DNA of 64,000 bases from Saxidomus purpurata (Eukaryota; Mollusca; Bivalvia; Venerida; Veneridae). Shown here one piece after another: positions 22,820 through 37,400 of the stretch (positions are counted from its first letter, which is position 1; the number at the start of each line of letters is the position of its first letter). The position numbers were made by a program, and so were the translations under genes. The stretch covers positions 34,544,872 through 34,608,871 of the forward strand of contig JAFMSR010000005.1 in NCBI GenBank assembly GCA_022818135.1, written 5' to 3'. The notes under the pieces were generated by a model. That model was not told the DNA's origin and ran no database searches. It worked only from the letters and a program-made list of their open reading frames with translations.

Positions 22820-25800
22820 TCAAGTGATCATTGCGCAGTGTTTCTTATGATATAGCACGCCTTTGAGTTTATTCTGAATCTCATTACTTGAAATTATATT
22901 TTAAGGAAAATAATGTACCTTGCTAAAATATGTTTTACGTTTAAACTTAGACATGCCCAATAGTTTATTTAAGGTTTAATATTGACGGAAAACTAGGCTT
23001 GGTTTTCATAGAATATGTATTTTCTTCATCGAACCGGTCCCCAGAGCCAACTTAACGCGGTGGTTGCATGCTCGCTACAAGATCGGAGGGTCACCAATGC
23101 CATGGTAGTAGTCTCCTTATGCAAGACATTGCCATTCTCTGATTCCATTTGGATGAAGTCTCGAGAGCGATTAATTTAAGTCGTAAGAACATGTTTCGCA
23201 GTCAAAAATAAATAAATATGTAAACATTAAATTTAACCGGTACTCTTTCTCTTAAAATGTGAAAGATGTACGAGGCCGTCTCACCAACCTCGCTCTCTGA
23301 AACCGCTATTGAACTCACTTCAAGCAGATTTTTAATCAACTTACTCCGATTTTACTTCATTAAAGTCTACATGCATTTCAAATTTATATTGCCTTGTCGT
23401 ATTAGCGGCAATAAGTGTGATGTAACTCCCAGAGACAACTTCATGTAATGCAATAGCCACAAGAAGTATGTAATTACTCTATAATGTCATAGTTAGGAAT
23501 TCGGTTTGACTAAATTAATAGTGAGAAAATTATCTCATTCTCCTTCAGACTGGGCGCCGAGAGATGTATTTGGAAAATTCAAAGTAGAGAGTCGATGTCT
23601 GTGGTTCGTTTTCTTCATGATAACGAGGATAAAGAGAATACTAATGAAGATAATAAAAATGTAAATAAAGAGTGGTGGCGATAATTGTGTTAAGCTACAA
23701 TGTGTAATTAATATGTAGTGCCAGTTATGGTGGCTTTTAGGAAAAGCCGTTGACACGGCGTACAATACATTGGGTTTTGTACAGTGAAGTTGTGAATAGT
23801 ATTAGCAGCGAATCACTCAAAACAAAACATGATGTTCTACTTAAAGAGTATATTATAGAGCTAGATGGTGTTAATATGCTAACAAATTATTTATATGCTA
23901 CGGTTATCATGCACACGTTCTTAATTTGATTGACATACATTCAATTTTAATCCTATATTTGCTCGAAATTATGTTCAACTAATATAAACGGCTCTCTAAA
24001 ATCTGTATTAGTTGTAACAATCGCAAGGGTCAGTTTTGGAACTCCTATCATTGCACATGGCAAAATAAAACCAACTGCAATCATTCTATAGAGAAATAGT
24101 CTTAAAATAACTTCCCATTTGAGACGATATATCCGTTGTGATGTTTACCGCACAGTTAAGACAGATTCAATAATCTTGCCAAAGTTGTGAGTTATTTCCC
24201 TCGGGGTACAAAGTGTTAGAATGCGGAGGTGTTCTCTAAAATGATGTGGTTAAAAGACAATTATAAAAGATATATAAGCCGCTAAATATGGGTTTTGCAT
24301 TATGTGCGTTGAAAAGTAGATAATGTGATATTATTTAAATCACTCAGCATCATCAAATATTGTCGTTATGTCTATGAGATTTTGTTGTTGTTTTTTTGCT
24401 TGTTTTTATTGAAGACCGACAAAGATGGCAATGGGTTTTCAATTAAAAAACGAGAGCAAATTCATTGTCCTAATGTGCATAAATTTATTACGAAAAAGAA
24501 TCAAAATTTCTAACCTGTACCGTACGGCGGCATCGCCTAGCAATGCAAACTCCATAGACAACTCACCCAACGCAACAAACTCCGAAAAGGACTGCGCAAA
24601 TAAGACTACAAGGGGGTTCCCTCCTTGGGGCTGTTTGTGACCTCTAAGTCCTGCTTTTAAAACAAATGATGTCATATTAATGAACTTTAAAACACATATA
24701 AAACAACTGAAAAACGTCAGTGAAATAGTTTTATTTGTTACACATTTTAGTATAGTAAATAAATAGCATGTATTTAAAGATAAACAAATACATATATGTT
24801 ATCAAGTCAAGATGACTTCCACTGAAAACGATTTGTTTCTTTTCGGTTTAAAGAATTAATGCAGTATGCGTAACATATCAGGAGAGTGGTGGAGCCTTTG
24901 CTTGTGGTATTGATGTTTATATTTTAATACAATCTCTTTATTATTAGTATAGCATGTGTTACATATCTAAGAAGAGTGATGGGGCCTTTTGTGCATATTT
25001 ATAACGAGCAAAACAAGGGAAAGCTTAATTTGACATGTTAAAGAGGCATTTCCTAAAACTGGGCGCAATTTAAGTACTCTCAAAACATTATCTAATCAAT
25101 TTATTGAAAGGATTGCCATAAACGCTTAAAGTTTCAATTAAATAGTACATGTATTTCTGATTTAGCAAATATTGGTAAAATGTGTTACATTCATTGTACG
25201 TGTTGTTTTTCGGTACAACTTTCATTAACATTTGTTTAATATTTTTGTGTGGATGGCGATTTATTATAACGGGTCGCTATACTGTCATGTTGTGCACAAA
25301 CATATACTCTGTTGCTAAAGAAAGTGCGCACTTAGGTTTTTGTTAATTTTATGTATTACTTTTAACAGAAATATATGATGTTTGGCATCAAAATTCAGAG
25401 TAGTTTATGCTCAATTGCATGTGCATTGACAGCACGTTCAATCGATAGCAAAATTGTGTACATGTATAAAGGTAGTGTTCGAAATTCGAGACCGATACGT
25501 TTTATCAAACTGGAGAAATAAAGAATTGCACCCTTTTTTTGCAACTGAGTATATGTTATTCTTGAAAATTGTAGTCATTGAGCACTTTTCGGACCTTTAG
25601 ATGCATTTTTAACGTTTCGAATAAATATTCTGTAAGTTTTTGATATACCTCCTTTAAACACATGAAATATTCCTCGAAGTAATTCCACGTGTCGTAGTTG
25701 TTGTCCTTAAGCAAATAAGCCGATGTCTCCAATATCAACATATTTAAGTCACAAAGGATATTATGTTGTTTTACCATTCGTCACGCAACGTTCAAAGGGA

Positions 25801-26398
25801 CACAACCTCAACCTAAAAATGGTTGCAATCTTAAAAACCTTTAAAACTACAAGTAATATGATATTTGTAAAAAAAATGGACACCAAAACTCAAAATGTCA
25901 ACTACATATTGCAGTAACGATATGTTTAATTAGCGAAATAAGACATGTTTAAGTTCCATAAAACCTTCATTTACATTTGTTTCTCAATCTTTTGATGGAT
26001 AACGATTTATGATAAAATTCGCTATATTGTTATGAAACATTCATATGAACATTTGTTTATTCGCCTTGAAAATATTCCTTTTATTTATTCATTGACGTAT
26101 AGTAAGCTAAATGTATACTATTGGAGTAAATTAACTGCCAGTTTTAGGGCCACTTTAGATATAACTACATTATTAAATCTCTTACATATTACAATAGAGT
26201 GCCGTATAATTCTGTTATAAATCTTTGAAAATATGGTAATATATACACATTTAAAGGCAAAATTCACTAAAGCTAAAGTGATGATTTTGCAATGTGGAAT
26301 ATTTAAATATATGATAGAAGAATCGAGAGAAAGTGGGCTTAAGAACATTGTTTATTTTTATCTGCAGTACAAATGCGTAGAATTTTGTTATTTTCATT
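22820..26398. other. Intergenic sequence with one GC-richer patch
   Basis: Mostly AT-rich with no recognised gene. At about 24515-24655 there is a GC-richer segment. On the minus strand it is bounded by an acceptor-like tttaaaagcag and a donor-like acag|gttag, and is open for about 45 codons (GLRGHKQPQGGNPL...). It could be an exon or part of a repeat; I recognise no domain. Confidence 0.3.
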
Positions 26399-26399
26399 A

Positions 26400-26582
26400 T
26401 ACAGTAAAGTACCTGTAATAAGACCACCTTTCGGATCAGCATAATGTCGTCTGAATTTCGAAATAGTCTTTTTATCTAGATATTTTTATCATAAAATGAG
26501 CCGTTTGCGCTCCGAAATATCTGGTGTTACTATCGACGGCGGCCTTTATATCGAGCGGTCTTACTGGCCAAACTTTACTGTA
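26400..26582. mobile_element. MITE-like element, 183 bp
   Basis: Both ends read TACAGTAAAGT inward, an 11-bp perfect terminal inverted repeat. The next bases are also related (CTGTAATAAGACCACC versus GGCCAGTAAGACCGCT). There is no coding capacity. The first bases match the ACAGTAAA termini of the 3.35 kb element. Confidence 0.75.
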
Positions 26583-28484
26583 ACAATGTCTTCGTCAGTT
26601 TTCAAGCATTCAGGAAAAAAACTGTAATATTGGCAGTTTCTAAAATAAACAGAGGTGTGGTTTAAATAGTGTTAAAATAGTGGTTTCTTGTAATGCTCCC
26701 CATATGCTCCTACTACATGTATATTACGAAGTTGCTGTTTTCCTCAGTAGATACCAGACACATATACTAGAAGCATGGGATCTACCTCCCTATTAATTTG
26801 CATTATTCTTTATATTGCATGCGCGTGTCTTAGAGGCGGTGTTATTGCCCTAACCAAAAACAGTAAGAATCACATCGTTTTCTACAAATAAAACATCTGA
26901 TAAATAGAATTATAACTTCTTCTTACTGGTTTGAGCTTGTAGCGTGTGTTACATTCGTGCAGTTTCTAAACAAACAAAAATTATATCGCCGTACAAGTGT
27001 TTCAAAAGAAAAAAATGAAATTATAACACTTTTTAAAAACATTCAGTACTGCGATTTTAAGTATAAGTAATGTTGATAGCAATGTAAATAAATTTCATAG
27101 GTATCTTTATAATTTTTAAGATTTATAATTATGTTAATATTCTACTAACTATCTCTGATTATATTTTTTTATGAAAATAACTACATAGTGACATGTACAC
27201 AAAATTAAAATTATCGAAGTCATAATTGAAAACGGTTGTCAATTTTGAGAATACTCGTAAACCTTGCTTACAATATATCAATCTTTTTTGCAATTTTTTT
27301 TCCAGAAAAATCTACATGATGCCCTATTGTTTATTTCGATGAATTTCATGCCATTATACATGTATATTGTGTAATACATCATCTTGTAGGCCCTATCATG
27401 TACTTCTTTTTTTTCTAAATTGTACAGTTCCAAGAAAGCTGAAAACAAATATGTGACTCAAACAGAATAAAAATCGTTGCCGATTTTATATGTACAATAT
27501 TTAAGAAAATAAAGCCAATGGCCTTCGAGCATTTTACCACAGGACATTCCTGTAGGAACGCTTACTGGAGTATGTGAATTATTTAAAAGAATCTGAGAAA
27601 ACGAGAACAATGTGCGGAATAACTCTCCTGTCACCATTTTAAGGTAGTAAGTTGTTCTTAACGACTTGTCCAATACACATTTCTCAGCTTAGAATCCGAT
27701 ACTGTACACAACAAAGTCAAATATCTCCATCATCTTGTACCATAAAAAATATAGCATTATATAGACCGGAAAAGTGACGGATTTTAACCAGTCAACTCGG
27801 CACTTCATAATAGGATTTCAAATATATGTATTATTTTAGAGAAGCTGTGTGTACTTAAACGGTGATGACTTCGAATAAATTTCACAAAATTTAAACGAAC
27901 TATCATTCAAATATAGATCTATATATAACAAAATAACCTTATTCTATGAACAGTCAAAACAGATTTCAAGGACTTTACAAGGTTCTACATTGTAAACAGT
28001 TGCACATAGACGCAGTCAATTTTCAATATCAATCATATTAAACAAAGGGCATTTGATTCAACGAGACGACAAGCAAGATTTGGTAACAGTAAAAAGTCAA
28101 TTCATTTCTTTTTATTTGCGGTTCCGGTACACGTCATTTCGTTGACTGCTATATATCCGATTCCGGTAATGGAATGGGCATTTTCCTAGACTGGTCTACA
28201 TCTAAATATTTACTCTTCGTACAATTTAATTTCGTAAAACACGAATAAAACTACCATAAGAGAACGCGTCTTCTTTCAGTACTGGAACTTCTTGGCAGTG
28301 CTTTCATTCAATAGCACTGTCAATGGTACAAATGCACTATTCTCATAGCACTTTCAAAAACAAACAGTCAAATATTGCAATATTTTCCCGCCAAAAAAAT
28401 AAATAAACAGTTCGTGCCTCTTTTTCAATCAGATAACGACAAAAATAATGTCTTAGTGTATTTCAGACCGATTCAATGTACTGT
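26583..28484. other. Intergenic sequence 3' of the tetraspan gene
   Basis: AT-rich, no recognised gene or element. It includes the 3' UTR of the minus-strand tetraspan gene, whose poly(A) site I could not fix with confidence. Confidence 0.4.
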
Positions 28485-31400
28485 CTACACTTTAGTAGGC
28501 CGTGGCTCTCGCAGCTCCGTCATGTCCTTATACTCGAGTAAGAAGAACCCAAAGCTTATGTAGTTTATAAGGGACGCTACTATAGCGAGTATTAGGGCCC
28601 ATCCAATCTCATAATATCCCGAGATAACTATTCCTTGAAGAAAGAATTTAAATTTCTTCTCATCATCTTGCTTCATTTCTAGCAAATAGTCCCGGCCTTT
28701 CATTCCCATCACAATCACCGCCATCGCAATCATACATGCTGTAAAGATATAAAATAAGTGATATCATTCGCGTTTGAAATTGTGAGTGAAAATAGTTCTG
28801 GAAAATTTAGTCACATCAGGAACGTAGAATATATGATACAATTAAACTTAAAATGTAAAAGCAATGGCGAAAATCAACAACGCAAGTAAAAATATAAGTA
28901 GCAATTTTAGAAAATAATTATGTTGAATATGTTGGTGAGCTTTGATTTACGGCACCGCTACACTATACAGTATGTTAATATTGGAATTTTAAGAGTTTGT
29001 ATGGCTTTATAATTTGGTAGGTATAATTTCAAAAACAAAATAGAAATACTTTTCAGAAATTTAAACCGGAACCTTTTTATTTGACTAAGTTATATTCATA
29101 GAGTTTGAAGATCTTTATTTTTTTCATAAAAATCTGAGAGCGAGTAGTTTTTATAAATGAAAGTCTTACGGTGGTCCTTTTCTGCTTAACAGAAATATAT
29201 GTCACTGCGTGAGACACGTTTTGTATAGCCCTGTTTTATTTTGGCAAAGAGTAATATAAATGCGATGCCTTTTTATTATTGACAAAATGACAATAATGAC
29301 TTCCGCACCCTGATACCAATATCAATGTACAGAGCAATTATCTCGGGGATTACAACAGTACTGGTGTTTGTCTGAATAAAACCTTAGAATAGAGATGTTT
29401 ATTACAGTAGTATAATGACAGATAAATAACGATTCCATTTGTATGCCCTTCAAAGACAGTGTCATAAAAAACACGAAAGACAGAATCATAAAAACGAAGC
29501 TTTAGGAATGCATAATACGTCCATTGAGTACGTTCTTATTTAATTTGACTGTGTTTTTACGACACTTTGGTGTCATTGTACCTGCTTTATCACTTTATCA
29601 TGTCGCGTGCACAGCGCGCGCCGTATCTTTGATATTCGATTACTGGTCAATTTAATACAGTTAGTGTAATTAACACCACTTGCTTAAAATCGATCAGTCA
29701 ATACGGCAGTCTTGTGCAAATGACATTTAATCAGTTTTTTCTGCTGGCGTGTCATTTAAGATTCGCGTTATTTGCACGGCGTAGTTTTCTTTTAATTAAG
29801 GCAGAATTTACATCGTCAACTGTCAATTTAAGTTATCACTAAGTCCGAGTCAAATCGATTTGTGTTAGTAAAATACGTAAGTAATCACGTGAAGCTGAGT
29901 CAGTTAGAAGTGAGAAAAATATGGATGAAAGTACATGAGAATGACATTAAAAACAAATACTGAGTATAGTGAAGAGATTCATGATTTTAATGTTTTACCA
30001 TAATAACAAACATGTGCTTTAACATGAATAAATATCAATCATGTTAGCAGCTTCATAAAATAACTATATCAAGTACTAAATCCTTTAAAATTTGAATAAA
30101 GTTTTTTTTTTAATATTCAATTTTTATAGCCCGAAAATTGAAAAAAATAACCCAATTAATGAAGCCAATTGTCATTAACCATAAAAACCGAAGTACTCGT
30201 TTACGGAAATACATATTTTCTGCAAGAAGCATGCTAGACATTAAATCAATTTCCACAGCCAAGTCAATTAAATGAAATTAAATGCCTGATTCTTCGAGTA
30301 AAATATTCCATGGTTTTAGAATTAGGAAATAATAAATGTCTCCCTGCATTATGTCGTTTAATAAAATACGGTCAGGAATTCGGATGCGTAGTAATTAAAT
30401 CACGAGTACGTAGCACGAGTGATTTAATTTTTCGCATTCGAACGACTGGCTGTAATTTATTCTACGATAAAAAACAGAGATGCATTTATAATTTCGATTC
30501 TAACACGAAGATGAACTATGTTCGACGCGTAGCAACATTCCATAGTAACATACAATCACGAAATGCGATTGGACGCGTGCGACATTTGCCCAACGTTTTT
30601 GCTCGCGGAAAACGTGATGTATTTTAAGGGAAAATAATATATGGCTCCTTTCCCTCTTTATCTATATTCGGAACGTTGCGGATCGTGTTAGAATAGGAGG
30701 ACAGTTTTCGCTTTTTCTTTAAGAATCGTAATTCAGGGGAAATTTCACTGCATGATTTTTCACCGTATATTGCAGTTCGGAAAAAGCTTACATGTTAACC
30801 TTCGAATGGCTTGCAACGTCGTATAGAATCAACAGCAGACACATAAGAGCTTATCAATAACCCCAATGACCGCGTTCTGTTTACCAATATCCTAAATGAC
30901 CGTGTTCTGATTAACAATACCCTCTGTGACTCCGTTCTGATTATCAATATCTCAATGACCATTTACTCAATGTGGGAAGCGCCTGCCTCAATTTTACAGA
31001 CCTATGAATCATTGATTTCACGAACAAACTTAATACGTTTGCTTTCCGCCGGAAGCTTTCTAACTCAGTCATTTATCTGTTCTTATGAAGACAAATGTCG
31101 CGCAGGATATTTATGTCACAAAAATCCATCTTTTTCCCAGAAAGTAAACATCACAGCGCAATGATCAATCTCGCAGACGTTTCAGTGTATCTTTAATGCC
31201 ATGTGAGAACTATCAATCTTTGACAGATACAAATGTGAAAACGACAGGCTTACTTCTCCATATTTCATAGTTAGCATCAAAATAACTTTCAGTTTGCTTC
31301 TTTGTCTAGTAAGTGCGTAGAGATTCTGAACTACTCAAAGTCGTGGCAATCGGAACCTGTTTTATTGTTGATGTTGCTATTGTTATTATTGTTTATATTC

Positions 31401-34400
31401 ATTTAATCGTTTTTTCTATTTTTTTTGCTTAAAATATCAAACGACATGATAGGTCAACAGAATGAGAGCCTTGTCATAATCTTTACAGACTCAAGCTGGT
31501 ATTTTGGGAGCGTATCATATTTTTGTAAATTCAAGCTGGCCTTTTTGGAGCGCATCATCATATCTTAGCAAACTCAAGCTGGTCTTTCGGGAGCGCGTTA
31601 TGTAAAATCAAGCTGGCCCTTTGGGAGCGCGTTATATCTTTGCCAACTCAAGCTGGCCTTTTGCGAGCGCGTCATGTCTTTGTCGGCCTAAACTGACCTT
31701 TTCAATCAAATAACATGATATTAAAGGTACATCAGGTACCACTATGACACGTAATCAAATGTAAATGGAATAAAGGACTAGTCAATGCAATGCTTTCCTC
31801 CGTCATCTTTTTGGGGTTTAACGCCAATTTCAACAGTCACAATTTCAAATGTTTACAGATTGGCAGTTTACAAAACAATCGTTTCTAGGAAGGACCAGTA
31901 CTAAACTACTATACTCTGTAAGAAACTGGCAACTTTCTCTCATAAAGAGACATGGTCTATAGCAGGATTCGAACCTATGTCTCTCAATCAATGAGAGGTT
32001 ACGTTTACCGTGATTTAAAATCAGCGAATCTAAATAATCCAGCACGGAGGCGGCGGTTATTTCTTCCATGAGGCTAAGATGCCCTTGAGGACACAAAGTA
32101 TACATAATTATATGGACACACACTGACATATATATCAAAGCGTAAACAGATTATAGCGCCTTCCTCTATAAACGTCTCAATCATGGGATGAAATCTTGAA
32201 TGATCATAGGGGAAACCCAACCTTTTATTTCTTATATAGATATGATTCTAATTGACGCGTATTTAATATTAATAATTTAGTTAGAACTATTATACTTAAA
32301 CATTTCAGTGTTTCAAAATGTTAATCATACAAATTCACGTTAACTTTACATGCAGCATTATTAATAGTTTCCTATAACAAATTCACAAATATTATGTAAT
32401 GCATACTAGTAACACATAATGAAATTGACATTTCCAATTTACATACTTGCCCACAAGATGCCGTATACGCGTAATTTGCATGTACCGAATATCAAAGGCA
32501 GATTAACCGTTACAGTGTGCATGTGTTTATAAGATTGCAATATCCAACGACTAGTACTAACAGCGCCATTGCGTGCCAGCCTCCCACCTCACGTGACAGT
32601 AAAGGCCGTGGGGATTAATGCATTTCTTCGATTTTGGTTTATTCCTATCGGTAGCTGTGAAATTACATTAACACTTCCTTTAAAGGCCGTCAATCATAGA
32701 CCAAGAGGCAGAAAAATATTGAAAAAAAGCGATATTCAACAAAAGGAATTATTTCACTTGAAGATCGGTCCTTTGTTCGTAATTACAAATACTGAAAGAA
32801 AATGGTTCCCTTGCTGAAAAAGAAATCGAAGCAATATCGTGCAATTCACTTCAGATTGGAAAAGATCAATTATAGAAATTGGAAATTGGAATGGCTCTGG
32901 CGTTAAGTAAAATTTTTCATGCAAATAAACAATAGGATATTCAGCAAATGAAGAAAGAAAAATGCACGCTCTTCAGAACGACACTGACTTTCTAATTATA
33001 AGCAAATATGGGTATCGCGTGTTCTTCGTTTGTAAACAGACCACCATTCCTCAAAAGTTGAAAAAATGTATGGCCACTTACGACAACATTTCTGGCACAT
33101 AAATCTGGGCATAAAGTCAACAGACCTTTTTGACTGCCGACTCGCTGATTGGAAGTGGTATTTGTTAGTTTTGTCTTCAGGCTATCCCTGTAGGCTAACC
33201 GTCTATACCCTTCTTAACTAATCAAATGGACATGTCTACCTTTGAATAATGTGCAGGTTGACCATGATCAGCACTGGACCCAGAGGTAGAATCATTAAAC
33301 TCCAGCAGGACATGGAAAATATTTGACTTAAAATATGACTGACATATCTGTCATAAACATAACATAACGTAACGTAACATATCTTTCTGGACATAAAACA
33401 TAACATAAATTTACATAAACGGAGTGTCATAACATATCACAAAAATTTTTTTTAGTTAATATATTTCACGATCAGAATATGCAACTTAATATTTTATAAA
33501 GTTTTAAAATTTTTGGCATTTACCGTTGTTTTCAAATTGCCTTAAGAAAAAAAAAAACAGCACATATTCCCCTTCAACCAGATAAATTTATAGCCTTCTC
33601 ATAAACGGAGAGTTGTCGATAATTATGTTTATTTCCTTTAATTCCACGTATCACCTTACAATGAGAATTTGTAAAACCCCCCTTTGTGGCGGTGGGGGGT
33701 TGTCGCCTAAATTTGGATAAATTATCAATCTTTACACGGGAGACGTCAATGAAATAATCCTCGCCTTGCAACCTTGAATGGGAATCTTTATAAAAGTGAT
33801 TTAAAAGTTTTCCTCGAGCGCATTGATAATTATCGCTTTTCTCGAAATTGCCTTAAGGTAGAATGCGCATCAGATTTATTTCTCGGATTCTCTTCTCACA
33901 TTTGCGCCATGTATATTTCAGCATTATATCCGATTGCACAGCGAATTTCTTTTTTTAATATCTTGTAAACTTTTTCTGTTGTAGTACTTCAAACATAGCT
34001 GCTGACGTCACTTATATACCCTGATAGAATTTCCCGTTCTCATGTACATAATCGCGACTAGCGTATCAAGTATCAAATTTTTTTCATCAAATTGTATACC
34101 ATTATAAAGAACGTATTAAATGCAAGGCGCATAATATTTATATTGTCTATAAATATCAAGAAAACTCGTGCTGTGCAAAACGTGACAATCATGAGTGGCA
34201 ATGTTTTAAGGTGCACACACGTTTCACTAACGTCGTACTATACTTACTCTATTTGACATCTGACATTCCCGCGTGACTAAAATATACTCCTTAATCCTTC
34301 CACCTAATTTGTACCTAGACCAAACATTTTTTCACTGGTTACATCGCGTGTACGCATGGAATATCCTTTTCCTATACTGCCTAATGATACGAGCCATAAA

Positions 34401-37400
34401 AGGGGGTTTCTCTCTTTTTTCAGCAAGAGTTTCCTGTTAAAGTCTTCAATGTGTCTAATCGCATTAGAACTGAATGTATCATGGCTATTTTATGCAAGAA
34501 AGTAACTGATAAATCCTTAGAATCTACCTTAAAATTCCCTCAGATTGTCGGCTGCTTATAGATTGCCACAGTCATGATTTTTTAATCTCATATTGACAAA
34601 AATCGAATGAAAATTAACGGAAAAGATGCAATATGTAATTCTGCTTTTGGTCAACAGGACCACATTTTTAGAGAACACGTTGCGTTACTAGTCATTTCCA
34701 TTCTAATGGCTAATTTGTAAGGAAAACAACAAGGAGAAATACTAGGCGATATTATGTGCTTTGTTAGCCTTCCGCAAAAAGACAAAAGGTTTGCCGAATG
34801 AGTGACGTAAGATAAAATCGGATTTTAAATCTAGTCTGGTTCTTTATAACCTACAGAGAATATCTCAAGAGACATTCATTCGTTCTATTGAAAAATTCCA
34901 GATGGCAGCGTGCTCCCAGCCATGCTTAAAATATATGTAATTAAAATACAGTTGCAACTCAGTATTTCAAACTTGAATCCTTCGAAAATCCGCTAAATCG
35001 AAGAAAATTTTTTAATGTCCCGTCATATTTTATCAAAATACATGTATACTATACAAAATTAGAAACTTTCGCAAAGTTTGCTTGGATGAAAACAAACCGG
35101 TACAATCATTGTTATGTATGCGTTTAAAGAGTGTTCTATGATGCATTGCTTAGTGCAAAAAATGTGGCTAAAGGTTAACAGAATAAGGGTGAAATTTTGA
35201 GTGTTGATTTCTGCCTGTGGAACATTGTTTCATTGAGCGCTTGACGATGTTCTTGACGTTAGCAGGTGGGTTGTGACGACGCCTCACTTGTCTGTCCAGA
35301 ATATCACAGATGTGCTCGATTGGGTTGAGATCAGGACTTTTAGCAGGCCAGTCATCAATGGAACTCATTCATCTGTTCCATAACAACGCCAATATCTTGA
35401 TTTTCAACAAGATAATGTCACATCTCCTACAGCTACAGACACTGTAAGTTTTAAGAAATAACAATGGTTTCATTGCTGACTGGGCCGCTAAAAGTCCTAA
35501 TAAGAGGTGGCCATACCCGTTATTAAGTGTTATTCTAGCTTTTAACCCCTACCTCACTTGGTCAAACATTCCCCCCATATTCTGTTAACCTTTGACCATC
35601 ATTTTTTCACCAAACGATGCATCATGAAATACATTTTAAACGCATATATAACAATGAGTCCGCCGTTCTGTTTTCATCCAGCAATGCCCAAGCAAACTTA
35701 GCGAAAGTTTCTTATTTTGTATAATATATAAGAAAGGGGTATATTCGTAAACCCTTGAATCTGCACATGTCTCTTCAACCTGTGTCTCTCGGGAGTCTTT
35801 GCAAGTTCGCCCGTGGAGAAATCCCAGGGTCAGCCGGGTCTATAAACAATCAAATTATAAAACCTATGTCTTTTTCTTTCCGAGAAGTGAAATGTATTGA
35901 ACTCGCTTACCTAGAAATTCGCTCAAGTCGAATAGATTTGTTCTTACCTGAAGTGAAGGTTAGTAATGAGAGGCCAATGAGCGCCAGTTTAGATCGGTGA
36001 AGACATCGTAGAACGAATGCGGCTATAAGGATGATGCTGCAGACGATCCCGCACAGTAATGATATGATGCAAAACGCCTGTGCGGACCGAACAAAATCTG
36101 TAAATAGAATATCTTGAAAATCAAGTATTCATACAATGAAAATAGGTTTGAAATGATCGACCACACTATGAGATGATATTCGAATATAAACATAACTTTT
36201 TCGTACATAATGCGAAACGTTTTTTCATAATGAACGAAATTTGAAAAACAAAATATCAAGTAGATTCTAAAATAATGATGTATTTAATTCTTGTGTAAGA
36301 ACAAATACAACACTCAAAAAATGTCTTGCAACATAAGTACGCAGTTATGACATCATGAAAAAACCGCATGAGCAGAAAAATAAAATTGAAACAGATTTCC
36401 ATAACGAAACTACAATCATGGTATGCTAAATGCTCAAACAAAACTATTGAAGCAAGCTCTGGAAACGTTTCCATCAGTAATGATATGATGTGAAACGATT
36501 GTACAAAACAAACAAAACCTGAAAGAGAATCCGCCGGAAACCGTTATTAAATCATTGAATTTACCTGTGACATTTGCAGAACAAAGAATGCCTAGGACTG
36601 ATTTTTTAAAACTCGTATACAAAATAATGATGATGGTGATGAAGAAAAGAACTATTTGTATAAAGTGCTGTTGCTTTTTAGAAAAATGTGTCTATCTGTG
36701 GTGGACTAAAAAAGGGTACAATGTTAAATATTTGTACGGGTAAAGTGTGGTACAAATACGTTCATCTCTAGATCAATAAAATTCATTAACGCGACTACTC
36801 TTAGCACTCTGGTGTAATCTGGGGATAAACACCGAGGAGAACAACTAGGTGACGCCCCCAATGAATTCCATTTAAGTATACGTCCCTGTGTCGCAGATCT
36901 TTAAGATAACTGTTCGATACTAAGATTTCTATGATTAAAATAAAAGATATTTGATAAAACGAAACGTCAAAGACGTCTAGCTGAAGAATAAAAGGATCTA
37001 AATAAATGGTAAAAGCTAGACTCCATTTGCATAGCATTGCATATAATGACGGAAAATGGCTTTTCTGGTATTATACTATTCTTTAGTTCCCAGAATATCG
37101 ACAACTTTTACTTAGAAATGGCTAGTCCTTTATTTAACTTTCGCCCCGCTGATTTCTAAAATGAATCTGTCCATTTCCAATTGCCATTTATAGTTCAAAT
37201 AGGTACGGTCTGAAAAAATACTGACTGAATATAGCGGACATACTAACTTATATTCAGACTATAGGCAGCACATGAACAGGCTGATCATGATCTGCACTGA
37301 TCACAAAGGCAGAGTTACGTGCAGCTCGCAGGGTAAGGGCTAATATGCGCTGAAGATCGACCAATGCCAAGTTGTATATATATTTTTACGCAAAGCTATA

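Larger units (their letters stand above)
28739..35947 (-). other. Intron 2 of the tetraspan gene
   Basis: A 7.2 kb intron, mostly AT-rich, that holds the hairpin at 30.4 kb, tandem repeats at 30.85 and 31.5 kb, a tRNA-like sequence at 32.0 kb, a cataa-type simple repeat at 33.35 kb and a Tc1/mariner remnant at 35.05-35.73 kb. No other exon is recognised. Confidence 0.6.

Noticed and set aside
30310..30627. 105-residue plus-strand open frame
   Set aside because: It contains the foldback hairpin at 30381-30440 and lies in an intron of the tetraspan gene; no recognisable domain.
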